32,827 nt of DNA from an uncultured Bacilli bacterium (lineage in GTDB: Bacteria; Bacillota_I; Bacilli_A; ML615J-28; CAG-698), in assembly GCA_947627195.1 (NCBI GenBank), contig CANQVC010000017.1:1-32827 (forward strand), given 5' to 3'. The stretch's first letter is position 1. Every line of letters starts with the position of its first letter. Made by a program: the position numbers and the translations under genes. Below are positions 1 to 8,060 of the stretch, piece after piece. Below the pieces are notes generated by a model, which did not search any database, was not told the origin of the DNA, and saw nothing but the letters and a program-made list of their open reading frames with translations.

Positions 1-77
1 TTTTGTGCCTATCGTCCAAAAATTTTGTGCCTCATTCTAGTTTTTGGGCACAAAACCACAAAATTTTTTGAAGAGCC
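1..77. mobile_element. Small palindromic MITE-like element, copy 1 (left part outside window)
   Basis: This is a near-identical copy of 2975-3051, differing by a CT/TC swap and one T. Its right end at position 77 reads, on the minus strand, GGCTCTTCAAAAAATTTTG; GGCTCTT-type ends are known for ISL3-family insertion sequences. Inside are inverted arms AAAATTTTGTG/CACAAAATTTT, so the element can fold into a hairpin. No transposase is visible, so it would have to move in trans. It supplies the last 22 codons of the minus-strand gene that runs into it, which shows that it inserted. Confidence 0.6.
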
Positions 78-533
78 AAAATTAATTACAAAACCTGCTA
101 AGCCTATTAAAACTTTATATAATGGTTTAGTTACATATTTCATATAAAAAAGTGTAAGAACGGAAGTTATACCTGAAATAAAGCCCCCAATAGCCCCACC
201 AACAAGAGGAATAATAGAAACTAATGTACGATTATTACCCCATACTAAACTAAATATAAAAATAAAAACTACTATAACTATTTCATACCATTTATTTTTT
301 TGAGCTACTTGAATTCCATTGGTAAAATCATTATTAAAAAATAATTGTGCACCAAATAAAACATTACCTTTTAATTTCACAGGAATATCTTGTTCTGGAG
401 TATGATAAATATATTCTAATTTATTTACTCTTTCTAATTCTTGATTATTAATAAAAATTCTTCTTTTGTTTGAGAAGAAAGGTTCTTCATAACATATATT
501 ACCATATGGTGTATTATAAGCATAAGTTTTCAT
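9..533 (-). CDS. Membrane protein of unknown function, 3' end replaced by MITE-like element
   Basis: A 174-residue protein that I do not recognise. The first ~80 residues are hydrophilic. Hydrophobic stretches follow at about 82-98 (EIVIVVFIFIFSLVWG), about 103-128 (Gly-rich, PLVGGAIGGFISG) and about 135-151, so it has probably three membrane segments. Its start is preceded by an AAAGTAGG-like ribosome site. The native sequence ends near residue 152. Residues 153-174, starting GSSKNFVV and ending KIFGR, are encoded by the repeat at 1-77, so the original C-terminus is lost. The protein may still be made as a truncated form. The neighbours are a defence module and resolvase remains; nothing in the protein itself points to a role. 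Confidence 0.6.
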   Translation of the reverse strand: MKTYAYNTPYGNICYEEPFFSNKRRIFINNQELERVNKLEYIYHTPEQDIPVKLKGNVLFGAQLFFNNDFTNGIQVAQKNKWYEIVIVVFIFIFSLVWGNNRTLVSIIPLVGGAIGGFISGITSVLTLFYMKYVTKPLYKVLIGLAGFVINFGSSKNFVVLCPKTRMRHKIFGR

Positions 534-619
534 TTAAATACCTACTTTCTTATATTATTATAATTAGATTTTACAATATAATATTATAAATGTCAATATA
601 ATATTGATATATAATAAGA

Positions 620-739
620 TTAATTTTTATTATAATTTTTTAATCTTCTAAAAAATGTCGATTTACTTATATTAAGTGTTTTTATTACTTCTTCTATTGA
701 TATTTTATTATCTTTATAATCTGTTATTATTATATAAAA
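620..739 (-). pseudogene. C-terminal helix-turn-helix remnant of a Hin-like serine resolvase
   Basis: The minus strand keeps 39 codons and a stop that read as the DNA-binding tail of a small serine resolvase: ...DNKISIEEVIKTLNISKSTFFRRLKN... This matches the layout of the end of the intact resolvase at 7470-8060 (NKEITNINAAKLLNMTRGTFLKYAK). There is no start codon or catalytic domain; the frame is closed by stops just upstream. It is the scar of a former resolvase gene, which suggests earlier gain and loss of a mobile unit beside the defence genes. Confidence 0.6.
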
Positions 740-764
740 AATTTATAATAAATTTTAGTATAAA

Positions 765-791
765 TGAAAAAAGCATAAATTAATATGCTTT
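765..791 (-). terminator. Intrinsic terminator after the ATPase/TOPRIM operon
   Basis: The stem AAAGCATA/TATGCTTT (8 bp, 6-nt loop) is followed on the minus strand by a T-rich run. It lies 9 nt beyond the stop codon of the TOPRIM-like gene. Confidence 0.75.
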
Positions 792-799
792 CTAAGACA

Positions 800-1582
800 T
801 TATAAAATAATATTTGAATAATCAATTATATCTAATATGCCCAAATCAAACAAAGAAATAACAAGGCATGAAAAATAGTAATAATATTTATTTAATTCAT
901 TATATTTTTCTTCATATTCAAAAATAATGTTATTATTATTTTTCATATTTATATCAAGTTGTTCAAGTGTGAAATTAGTATTAGTTATAATTCTATATCG
1001 ATTTAGAAACACCTGTGCAGCATGAATTAATTTATTTTCATCAACTTTACTAAATGAATATTTTTTAGACTTTGTATATCTTTTAATATCAACTATTTTA
1101 CTATCATTAAAATCCTCATAACAAGATATTAAAAAGCTTTCAATCGATGGATAACTAAGCAATAATAGTCCAGGCATTTCATATCCATTATCTCTAGAAT
1201 TGTAATACTTATTTATAAGTTCTTTAACTTTTATTTTAGAATTCGAATATTGATCTCTATCCCATATATAATAAACTGCTGAATTAGAAATGTCGATTTT
1301 AAATTGACCACTTATTTTATTAAAAATATTTTTTATATACTCATTTTCATCAACAAATTTTATTGCCGAATTATTTGCATTGATTAAAAAAATTGTTGAA
1401 TTGCGATTATCTGGCAAATGATATTTACTTAAATCTGTTTTTTGACTTTTACAAACTACTGTTGTAAATGAAAATATCTCATTAAATATATTCCTAAATA
1501 AACGAAATTCATCTTTTTTTCCTTCTAGGATGAAAACAACCTCACCAATTGATTTTCTTTTATTGATAACTATTTTTTCCAT
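800..1582 (-). CDS. TOPRIM-like nuclease, effector partner of the AAA ATPase (RloB/AbiLii- or DUF4435/AriB-like)
   Basis: About 260 residues. Near the N-terminus the motif VVFILEGKKDEFRLF supplies the conserved acidic residue of a TOPRIM fold. YYIWDRDQYS further on resembles the second DxD block, and PSIESFLIS matches the (S)IExxL element seen in DUF4435-type and OLD-type TOPRIM proteins. The gene overlaps the 3' end of the upstream ATPase gene, so the pair is translationally coupled. I chose ATG at 1582 (23-nt overlap); a GTG at 1607-1609 would add 9 residues, and neither has a good Shine-Dalgarno site. ATPase + TOPRIM pairs are known phage-exclusion systems: AbiL (RloA/RloB) and PARIS (AriA/AriB). 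In those the ATPase senses infection and the nuclease acts on host nucleic acid. Which family this belongs to is not settled by eye. Confidence 0.6.
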   Translation of the reverse strand: MEKIVINKRKSIGEVVFILEGKKDEFRLFRNIFNEIFSFTTVVCKSQKTDLSKYHLPDNRNSTIFLINANNSAIKFVDENEYIKNIFNKISGQFKIDISNSAVYYIWDRDQYSNSKIKVKELINKYYNSRDNGYEMPGLLLLSYPSIESFLISCYEDFNDSKIVDIKRYTKSKKYSFSKVDENKLIHAAQVFLNRYRIITNTNFTLEQLDINMKNNNNIIFEYEEKYNELNKYYYYFSCLVISLFDLGILDIIDYSNIIL

Positions 1583-2711
1583 ATTTCGTTCTAGTCCCAA
1601 ACACTCCACCTAAATACATTTTTTCATAATTTTGTGTTTCCCTAGGTGATTCATCAGAAGCTCTAACAACAGTTGAGCCATTTTCATCATGAAATTCAAC
1701 ATTATAAATCTGATCTGGTCTTATAATTGTTGACTTCATTACACTTGTTAAATGGGTAACAAAAAATGCTTGAGACATATCCATATTTTCCATCAAAAAT
1801 TTAACAATAAACTCTCCTAATTCATTAGAAAAGCCACTACTAAATTCATCAAACAAAATCATTCCATTATTTGAAACAGCATGTTTTAATATTGGTAAAA
1901 TCCTTACTAATGTTTGATTGCCTTCAGACTCAAATTCATATGGGATCCAACAGTTAAGAGATCCTTTTCTAAGAAAAATAATCCTACCATCATTAAAATA
2001 AATTGAATTTGAGCTTTTTATCTCTTCAAATTTGATTTGAGTTGGGAAATTATTTTCTTTTAAGATATTATTTATAAAATTAATATTCTCATTTTTTTCA
2101 AAAAAATCAATGTGTATTTTTTCATTATAATTATACACAATTGATTGTTTATCATATGCGTTAAAATATGCTGAATTTTCTAAAAATGACATCCAATCTC
2201 TCAATACTTTACTATTAGAAAACTTATTCGCAAAGTAATATTTTTTTAAAAACAAAGTGGATTCGTTATAATCTTTTTCATCATAATTAATTTCTTCATT
2301 TCTAAGTTTAATACTAGCCTTATTCAAATCTCTTTTCAATATAACTTCATTATTTAAAATTAAAATTTCTTCTAATATTTTATTAGATTTATCAAAAGAA
2401 AATGAATAAACAATATTTTCTTTATCAATCAAAAATTCATATTTTAACTTAGCTTCATTACAATCACTAAACATACAAATATAGTTTGATAAAGAAATAT
2501 TAGTATCAACAAATAACATGGTAAGTAATAAATTAATAGATTTTATTATTGTTGTTTTTCCTACACCATTGCTACCAAAAAACAAACAGCCTCTAACAAT
2601 CCCATTAGAAACATTATTTTTAACACAACCTTTAAATTTTGTTGCTTCAAAATCAATTACAGTTTCATTCTTAAATGTTTTAAAATTCTTCAATGTAAGC
2701 TTTTTTAACAT
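1560..2711 (-). CDS. AAA_15/AAA_21 (RloA/AbiLi-like) ATPase of a two-gene defence module
   Basis: A 383-residue ABC/SMC-type ATPase without a coiled coil. It starts LKKLTLKNFKTFKNE, the usual AAA_15 opening. Walker A is FFGSNGVGKTT (about residues 44-54). A signature-like SEGNQTLVRILPIL sits near residue 263, Walker B is MILFDEF and a switch-His region FFVTHL follows. The C-terminus has the family pattern RPDQIYNVEF...YEKMYLGGVFG, as in RloA-type proteins (DQIwf...YLxGryG). The start has a strong AGGAGG site. It is first in the operon with the TOPRIM-like gene, the order found in AbiL and PARIS. The assignment to a defence ATPase is firm; the exact system name is inference. Confidence 0.8.
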   Translation of the reverse strand: MLKKLTLKNFKTFKNETVIDFEATKFKGCVKNNVSNGIVRGCLFFGSNGVGKTTIIKSINLLLTMLFVDTNISLSNYICMFSDCNEAKLKYEFLIDKENIVYSFSFDKSNKILEEILILNNEVILKRDLNKASIKLRNEEINYDEKDYNESTLFLKKYYFANKFSNSKVLRDWMSFLENSAYFNAYDKQSIVYNYNEKIHIDFFEKNENINFINNILKENNFPTQIKFEEIKSSNSIYFNDGRIIFLRKGSLNCWIPYEFESEGNQTLVRILPILKHAVSNNGMILFDEFSSGFSNELGEFIVKFLMENMDMSQAFFVTHLTSVMKSTIIRPDQIYNVEFHDENGSTVVRASDESPRETQNYEKMYLGGVFGTRTKYGKNSYQ

Positions 2712-2786
2712 ATTAATCCTCCTGCTATTTTATTTTATTAATATAAAACATATTTTATACATTAAAAAGTAATTTTTTTACGTTTT

Positions 2787-2821
2787 AAAATACAAATGTA
2801 AATTTTTTACAATTGTATTTT
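2787..2821. promoter_or_regulatory. 35-bp dyad upstream of the defence operon, candidate operator
   Basis: Outer arms AAAATACAA/TTGTATTTT (9 bp) enclose inner arms GTAAA/TTTAC around a 3-nt centre. It lies 76-110 nt upstream of the ATPase start codon, where regulation of the operon would be expected. No long T-run follows on the minus strand, which argues against a terminator. The rest of 2712-3154 holds AT-rich sequence, the repeat at 2960-3051 and no gene that I can see. Confidence 0.4.
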
Positions 2822-2959
2822 ATCACACTTTGAATTACATGTAAAGAACTATTTTTAGAATTTAAGCTATGATTAGGGCAATCACAAAGTCATAATCCCA
2901 TTAAACTATAAATTTTGTAAAAAAAAGAATCTAATAATATCTATAACGCAGTGTAAAAC

Positions 2960-3051
2960 GGTTCAAAGAAAAATTTTGTGCTCATCGTCCAAAAATTTTG
3001 TGCCTCATTCTAGTTTTTGGGCACAAAACCACAAAATTTTTTTGAAGAGCC
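2960..3051. mobile_element. MITE-like element, complete copy 2
   Basis: About 92 bp with imperfect terminal inverted repeats. The left end is GGTTCAAAGAAAAATTTTGTG-like; the right end, read on the minus strand, is GGCTCTTCAAAAAAATTTTG. Internal copies of AAAATTTTGTGCC and its complement make it strongly palindromic. The GGCTCTT end resembles ISL3-family termini. I see no clear 8-bp target duplication (flanks TGTAAAAC and TATTTCAA). The same element is present at 1-77. Confidence 0.6.
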
Positions 3052-3154
3052 TATTTCAAGACATCATGTTTTATAAAACCATTTATAACTACATATAGAA
3101 AATTCATAGTTATTTGTCTTAAGTGCCACTTTAAATTAAATCGTATATTTTAAA

Positions 3155-5509
3155 TTAATTATTTTTATTATAATTTTCTTTTTTTATTATATCTAATAAA
3201 TCATTAAAATTAATCCAATAATTTGAATCACTATCAAAATCATGATATTCAATTCCCATATATAAGTAAAATTGTGTCCCCTTTTTTACAACAATCCCAC
3301 CTCTTACTTTTGGTAAATTTCCGCGATTAACATTTATATTTGTTAAATAATTCTTCAATGCGTTTGCTTTGATTGTTGTATCATCTACTCTATATCCAAT
3401 TGGTTTAGTGTCAAATATACCCACACTTCCATCTTTAAATTTAACAATAAAATCTGGTTGAAATGTATTCATTCCATTGTTATATTCAATTCCAAAATTA
3501 ATCCTCATAAGTTCAGCACCATTTTCCCAATACCATTCAACTTCTTCTTGTTTATCTAAATAATGCAAAAAATCTTTTTCTAACTTATTATCTACTAAAT
3601 TATTCTTATTTTTTAAAACATACAATGGTTGGTATAATGATTTTAAACATGGCAATTCCACATGTGTATCAATTGAATAAGGTCTTACTTCTTCAATTTT
3701 AAAATCATAATTATCCCCTTTTTTATATGCTTCTTTTGAAATCATTTCTCTAAATTTTCTTGTTGAATTGGATATTATTTCTGAAAAAATATCTTTATTA
3801 TTAACAACAATTTTCATAATTGATGAAATTCTTTCATTTCTTGGAAAAACATTATAAAATAAATTAAATGCGTCGATAATCGCTGATGTAATAGGAGATT
3901 TAGATCTTACATAAGCTAATCCATTTAAATTTTCTTTAATTATTAAATTATATTGCATAACAACATCATTGTCTGACATTAGCACAGCTGCTTGATTACC
4001 ATATATTAATTTTTCAATATTTGCAGCTTCAATTCCTATATTAGTTTCAGCCAATATTTCATCTTTAATTTTAATTTCTAAATTTAAGCCTCTTTGTTCT
4101 AATTTTAATTGATTATATATTGCATAATTATTTTTATCATCTTCAGTTAAGTTAAAATAATTCATGAATTCATTTATATAAAACTTACTAAATCTAGAAT
4201 CAGCAGAATTATAATCACCTTGTCTTGATCGATAAAAAGATATTAAATGTGTCTGTTCCCATACATAAGTTTTATTGTATTCTTCTTTCATTTTGGAGAA
4301 TTCAGTTTTAATTCTATTAGGATTATAAGTATCTGCTTTGGTCTCAAAACTCCAAATATTAGTAAATATATAAGCATTATCTAATAAATAATTTTCATAA
4401 GATTTAGCTTCTGCCGTTCTTAATATTCTTCCAATAGTTTGAGTTTCGAATGTTTCAGATTTACCTTCTCTAAATTTAACTAATATATGTGCCCTAGGGC
4501 AATCCCAACCTGTAGCAACGGCTGTTTTAAAAACTAAGAATTCTGTTATATCATTATTATTTTTGATATTTTTTTTATCAAAATTATTTTTATCATCACA
4601 CCAAAATTTTAGTTTTCCATTATCTTCATTAATACCTCTATCAAATAAAAAATCTTTAATAACTTTTTTCTTGGCTTCACCTTCATCAACATTAGGTATT
4701 TGAATCAAAACTAATGGATTAATGTTAATATTTAGATTTTTATATTCATTTAGTATTTCTAATCGTTTTTTATATCCTTTTTCTAAAATAAGTATTTCAC
4801 TATCTTTTTCTTGAAGGTTTTTATCATTATTTGTAATTCCTTCATTCACAATAACATCACATTTAATCATTCCTTCATCTATAACTTTTTGTGAATCTAT
4901 TTCAACATCAATATGATTATTAAGTGGTGTAGCCGACATTTCTAATACGATATTAGGATTAATAATAGTATTTATAAATTCTTTTATTCTAGTTTTTTGT
5001 GATGCACCAATGTGTGATTCATCAACAACTAAAATAATTTTTATTCCATCTTTTTTTGTTTCATCAATAACATCAATGAAATTCATTCCTTCTTGATCTT
5101 TCATTAAGTTATTTGCCCATTTACCTGTTTCTTTATCTTTTTGTATTAATTTTTCCCAATTAATAAAAACAATTTCTTTATCTTTAATATACTTTCTTGA
5201 TCCAAAGAAATTATCCTCCAATAATGAGCAAACAGGATTTCCACCTAAATATGTTTTGACAGCATCATAAGATTGCTTATGTAATTCACCTTTTCCTGGA
5301 CACACCCATAAAATGCAAAATTTTTGATTGTTATTTTCACATGCTAACTCTTCAAATAAAGATGCAGCCATGAATGTTTTTCCAGACCCTGTTGGTGCTT
5401 TAAAAACAATTTCTTTCTTTGATTTTAATTGTAATGAAAGTTGGATATAATCTTTTAATTCGTCAACTGCTTCTCTTTGATAATTTTTAAGTAAATATAT
5501 CATTTTCAT
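3155..5509 (-). CDS. res: Type III restriction endonuclease subunit Res
   Basis: A 784-residue superfamily 2 helicase with a C-terminal nuclease. Helicase motifs in order: Walker A APTGSGKT (38-45), DESH box ILVVDESHIGAS (about 158-171), SATPL, and the V/VI region TGWDCPRAHI...QTIGRILRT (about 332-365). Near residues 683-700, PDFIVKFKDGSVGIFDTK gives the PD-(D/E)XK catalytic residues (PD...D.K). Res works with Mod to translocate and cut DNA when sites are unmethylated. Its ATG overlaps the mod stop codon as ATGA, the usual coupling in these operons. It is somewhat shorter than the commonest Res proteins (900 or more residues) but all catalytic parts are present. No frameshift or long homopolymer was noticed. 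Confidence 0.93.
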   Translation of the reverse strand: MKMIYLLKNYQREAVDELKDYIQLSLQLKSKKEIVFKAPTGSGKTFMAASLFEELACENNNQKFCILWVCPGKGELHKQSYDAVKTYLGGNPVCSLLEDNFFGSRKYIKDKEIVFINWEKLIQKDKETGKWANNLMKDQEGMNFIDVIDETKKDGIKIILVVDESHIGASQKTRIKEFINTIINPNIVLEMSATPLNNHIDVEIDSQKVIDEGMIKCDVIVNEGITNNDKNLQEKDSEILILEKGYKKRLEILNEYKNLNININPLVLIQIPNVDEGEAKKKVIKDFLFDRGINEDNGKLKFWCDDKNNFDKKNIKNNNDITEFLVFKTAVATGWDCPRAHILVKFREGKSETFETQTIGRILRTAEAKSYENYLLDNAYIFTNIWSFETKADTYNPNRIKTEFSKMKEEYNKTYVWEQTHLISFYRSRQGDYNSADSRFSKFYINEFMNYFNLTEDDKNNYAIYNQLKLEQRGLNLEIKIKDEILAETNIGIEAANIEKLIYGNQAAVLMSDNDVVMQYNLIIKENLNGLAYVRSKSPITSAIIDAFNLFYNVFPRNERISSIMKIVVNNKDIFSEIISNSTRKFREMISKEAYKKGDNYDFKIEEVRPYSIDTHVELPCLKSLYQPLYVLKNKNNLVDNKLEKDFLHYLDKQEEVEWYWENGAELMRINFGIEYNNGMNTFQPDFIVKFKDGSVGIFDTKPIGYRVDDTTIKANALKNYLTNINVNRGNLPKVRGGIVVKKGTQFYLYMGIEYHDFDSDSNYWINFNDLLDIIKKENYNKNN

Positions 5510-7221
5510 TCACCTCTTTTAATCCCTTCAACAATTTCTTTGTAAATTTCATATATTTTTGAAGGAATTGGTTTTACTATTATTGGCTCATCTTTAAATA
5601 AGTTTTCATCAATATTATTATCAATTGAATAAACATAAACTATTTTATCACCTTTGGTACTTATTACTCTATCTTTAAATTCATTAAATTTTTTTTCGTT
5701 GTAAACATCATTATAAATAAATAAATGTCTATTACCATCGTTAAAATGTGAGGAATAATCATTTCTTTCAACTTCGTTAAAAATATTTTCTGCAATGCAC
5801 AAAAGCGCATCAACTTTTTCAACTAAAATATATTGGGCTTGTAAACTATTTGGATTATCAGCAATGAAACTAGTTTTAAAATAATAAAGATTTGACGGAA
5901 TACCATCACTATATTTACTTCCATCAGGACGTATTCCAGTAATAACTGTTTTTAATCTTGGATAAGTAACATCAGTACAAATGTTATTTTCGTTATTGGT
6001 ACATAAAATAAACCTTCTATGTCCACCATCTTCTTTATTCAGTTCTAGTACTGCTTGTCCTGTTGTTCCTGAACCAGCAAAAAAATCCAAAACTGAAGAA
6101 TTATTATTAGGATGCAAACTTAAAATTCGTTTTATTAATCCAACAGGTTTTGGATAATCGAAATTTACATTTTTGCTTGTTGTTTGTTTCAAAGTTTCTG
6201 TGCCTAATTCTGTATTAACGTTTTGATAATCCCATATGGTAGGGGCAAGTTGAGTACTTTTATTTTCAATATATTTTCGCTCATAAACATTATACATACC
6301 TTTATTATTTTTTCTAACGTATAGACTAGATTTTTCCCTTAGAAATTTTTCTTTCCCCCAACGCCATCTACCATCAGATCCATCAGAAAGAAATGGTAAA
6401 ATTTCTATATCGTCTATAGCACTTCTATCTAAATTTAGTTCATTAAATTGTGGATTAAAATAGATTGGATACCATAAATTCGGAACATCAACTTTTCTGG
6501 CTGCAGCCCCTCTTTTTCTAAGTTCCCATTCTTCATATGCATTTCCTTCATTATCAACATTTTTGAATTTTCTCTTTATAGTTTCTTCATCAATTCTAAA
6601 TCCATTTATAACGCAATTTCTAGTTTTTCTATAAACAATCAAATAATCATGAACTTGTGCAAAATATGAGCTTGATTGTCGACCTCTAGGATTAGCTCTG
6701 ACCATGATATTTGCTAAAAAATTTTTTTCTCCAAATATAGAATCCATTAACAATTTTATATTGGCCTGTTCATTGTCATCAATACTAATAAAAATAATAG
6801 CATCATTTTTCATTAAATCTTTAGCCAATAAAAGTCTTTTGTTCATCATGTTTAGCCATTTAGAATGTCTATATCCATCATCTAAATCTACAAATCTATC
6901 ATTATAACTAAAATCTTTATTTCCAGTATTGTAAGGTGGATCAATATAAATAATATCAATTGATTCTTTTGCTATTGTATTCAATGACATTAATGAATGA
7001 TAATTATCGCCTTCAATTAAAATATTATTATCTGTGCCCAAAACAATTTTTTTACTTTCATCTTGTTCTAAGATAGGAATATTCTTTTCACAGTCTAATA
7101 CCACTTTTTCCTTAGTATTTTCTTTATCCCACACTAATCCATATTTTTTTAATGATTTTAGTTCTGTTTCTAATTCATTAATTCTTTTTATTAAATCTTC
7201 AACTTTATACTCATTTAACAT
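5506..7221 (-). CDS. mod: Type III DNA methyltransferase subunit Mod (adenine-N6/cytosine-N4 beta class)
   Basis: 571 residues. A short coiled coil comes first (about 8-26). The catalytic motif IV, YIDPPYNTG, is at about 92-100 and precedes the SAM-binding motif I, VLDFFAGSGTTG, at about 375-386; that order defines the beta class. The specificity region lies between them. Mod methylates the recognition sequence and is required by Res for recognition and cutting. The ATG is preceded by an AGGAG site and is the first gene of the mod-res operon. Type III mod genes are often phase variable through simple repeats; none of notable length is present here. Confidence 0.93.
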   Translation of the reverse strand: MLNEYKVEDLIKRINELETELKSLKKYGLVWDKENTKEKVVLDCEKNIPILEQDESKKIVLGTDNNILIEGDNYHSLMSLNTIAKESIDIIYIDPPYNTGNKDFSYNDRFVDLDDGYRHSKWLNMMNKRLLLAKDLMKNDAIIFISIDDNEQANIKLLMDSIFGEKNFLANIMVRANPRGRQSSSYFAQVHDYLIVYRKTRNCVINGFRIDEETIKRKFKNVDNEGNAYEEWELRKRGAAARKVDVPNLWYPIYFNPQFNELNLDRSAIDDIEILPFLSDGSDGRWRWGKEKFLREKSSLYVRKNNKGMYNVYERKYIENKSTQLAPTIWDYQNVNTELGTETLKQTTSKNVNFDYPKPVGLIKRILSLHPNNNSSVLDFFAGSGTTGQAVLELNKEDGGHRRFILCTNNENNICTDVTYPRLKTVITGIRPDGSKYSDGIPSNLYYFKTSFIADNPNSLQAQYILVEKVDALLCIAENIFNEVERNDYSSHFNDGNRHLFIYNDVYNEKKFNEFKDRVISTKGDKIVYVYSIDNNIDENLFKDEPIIVKPIPSKIYEIYKEIVEGIKRGE

Positions 7222-7379
7222 TTTAACATACTCCTAATAAGTTGTTAAAGGTACAGATTAATAAACTCTATTTAATTCAGTTATAATTTGATAAAAAAAC
7301 TTTAATAGCTACAAAAAAAGAGATTTAATTTGTATTTATTATCAATTTATGTTAAAATATTTATATAAAAACTAGTTGC

Positions 7380-7395
7380 TAAAGGTGTACCTTTA
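7380..7395. promoter_or_regulatory. Perfect 16-bp palindrome upstream of the resolvase, candidate recombinase or repressor site
   Basis: TAAAGGTGTACCTTTA is a perfect palindrome 75 nt upstream of the resolvase start codon. A half-site-like sequence, GTTAAAGGTAC, recurs at 7244-7254 just upstream of mod. The two could be parts of a res/crossover site or a shared operator in the divergent mod/resolvase intergenic region. This is inference from symmetry and position. Confidence 0.4.
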
Positions 7396-7409
7396 CAAAC
7401 CATTTTCTA

Positions 7410-7436
7410 AAATCATCCATTTTTGGATGATTTTTT
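7410..7436 (+). terminator. Hairpin with T-run in the resolvase leader (terminator or attenuator)
   Basis: The stem AATCATCC/GGATGATT (8-9 bp, 6-nt loop) is followed by TTTT. No plus-strand gene lies upstream, so it either ends a short leader transcript or attenuates the resolvase. A TATAAT at 7439-7444 just beyond it could start a separate short transcript for the resolvase. Confidence 0.55.
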
Positions 7437-7469
7437 GTTATAATAAACATATTTATGGAGGACTAATAT

Positions 7470-8060
7470 ATGAACTATGGATATGTAAGAGTTTCATCTG
7501 CAACACAAAATATTACTAGACAAATGGAAGAAATGTATAAATTAGGATTAAATGATGATTTTATATATATTGACAAACAAAGTGGAAAAGACTTTAATAG
7601 AGAAAATTATCAATTATTAAAAAGTAAATTAAAAAAAGGCGACCTATTAATTATAAAATCAATAGATCGCCTTGGTAGAAATTATGATATGATTATAAAT
7701 GAATGGAGTGAAATAACAAAAATAATTGAATCAAATATTTTTGTTATTGATTTTCCTTTATTAGATACTAGAGTAGAAAATAAAAATCTTGTTGGTAAAT
7801 TCATTAGTGATATTGTATTACAAGTATTAAGTTTTGTTGCTCAAAATGAAAGAGAAAACATTAAAATTAGACAAGCTGAAGGAATTAGAATTGCGAAAGC
7901 TAATGGTGTTCACATGGGAAGACCTAAATATAAATTACCAAATAACTTTGAAGAAATTGTACATAAATTCCACAATAAAGAAATAACAAATATTAATGCA
8001 GCTAAATTATTAAATATGACTAGGGGTACATTTTTAAAATATGCGAAAATGTATAAATAA
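7470..8060 (+). CDS. Small serine resolvase/invertase (Hin/Tn3 resolvase type)
   Basis: 196 residues, the usual size. The catalytic domain opens with YGYVRVSSATQ, with the nucleophile Ser at residue 9 or 10. IKSIDRLGRNYD carries the conserved Arg pair near 67-70, followed by the long E helix with NERENIKIRQAEGI. GVHMGRPK marks the linker to a C-terminal helix-turn-helix (INAAKLLNMTRGTFLKY). A GGAGGA site stands 7 nt before the ATG. It would catalyse site-specific inversion or resolution through a phosphoserine DNA link. It is the only plus-strand gene in the left 31 kb and meets the AAA+ gene tail to tail with no gap. The decayed fragment at 620-739 is from a relative. Its target site is unknown. 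Confidence 0.92.
   Translation: MNYGYVRVSSATQNITRQMEEMYKLGLNDDFIYIDKQSGKDFNRENYQLLKSKLKKGDLLIIKSIDRLGRNYDMIINEWSEITKIIESNIFVIDFPLLDTRVENKNLVGKFISDIVLQVLSFVAQNERENIKIRQAEGIRIAKANGVHMGRPKYKLPNNFEEIVHKFHNKEITNINAAKLLNMTRGTFLKYAKMYK

Noticed and set aside
5506-7221. Mycoplasma-type code (TGA as Trp), suggested by mycoplasma-like conjugation genes
   Set aside because: TGA ends several intact genes at the expected family length (mod, the middle recombinase-like gene) and Trp codons in the proteins are TGG.
3155-7221. Phase variation of mod or res by homopolymer or short tandem repeats
   Set aside because: No repeat tract of unusual length is visible within either gene beyond the A/T runs expected at this base composition.
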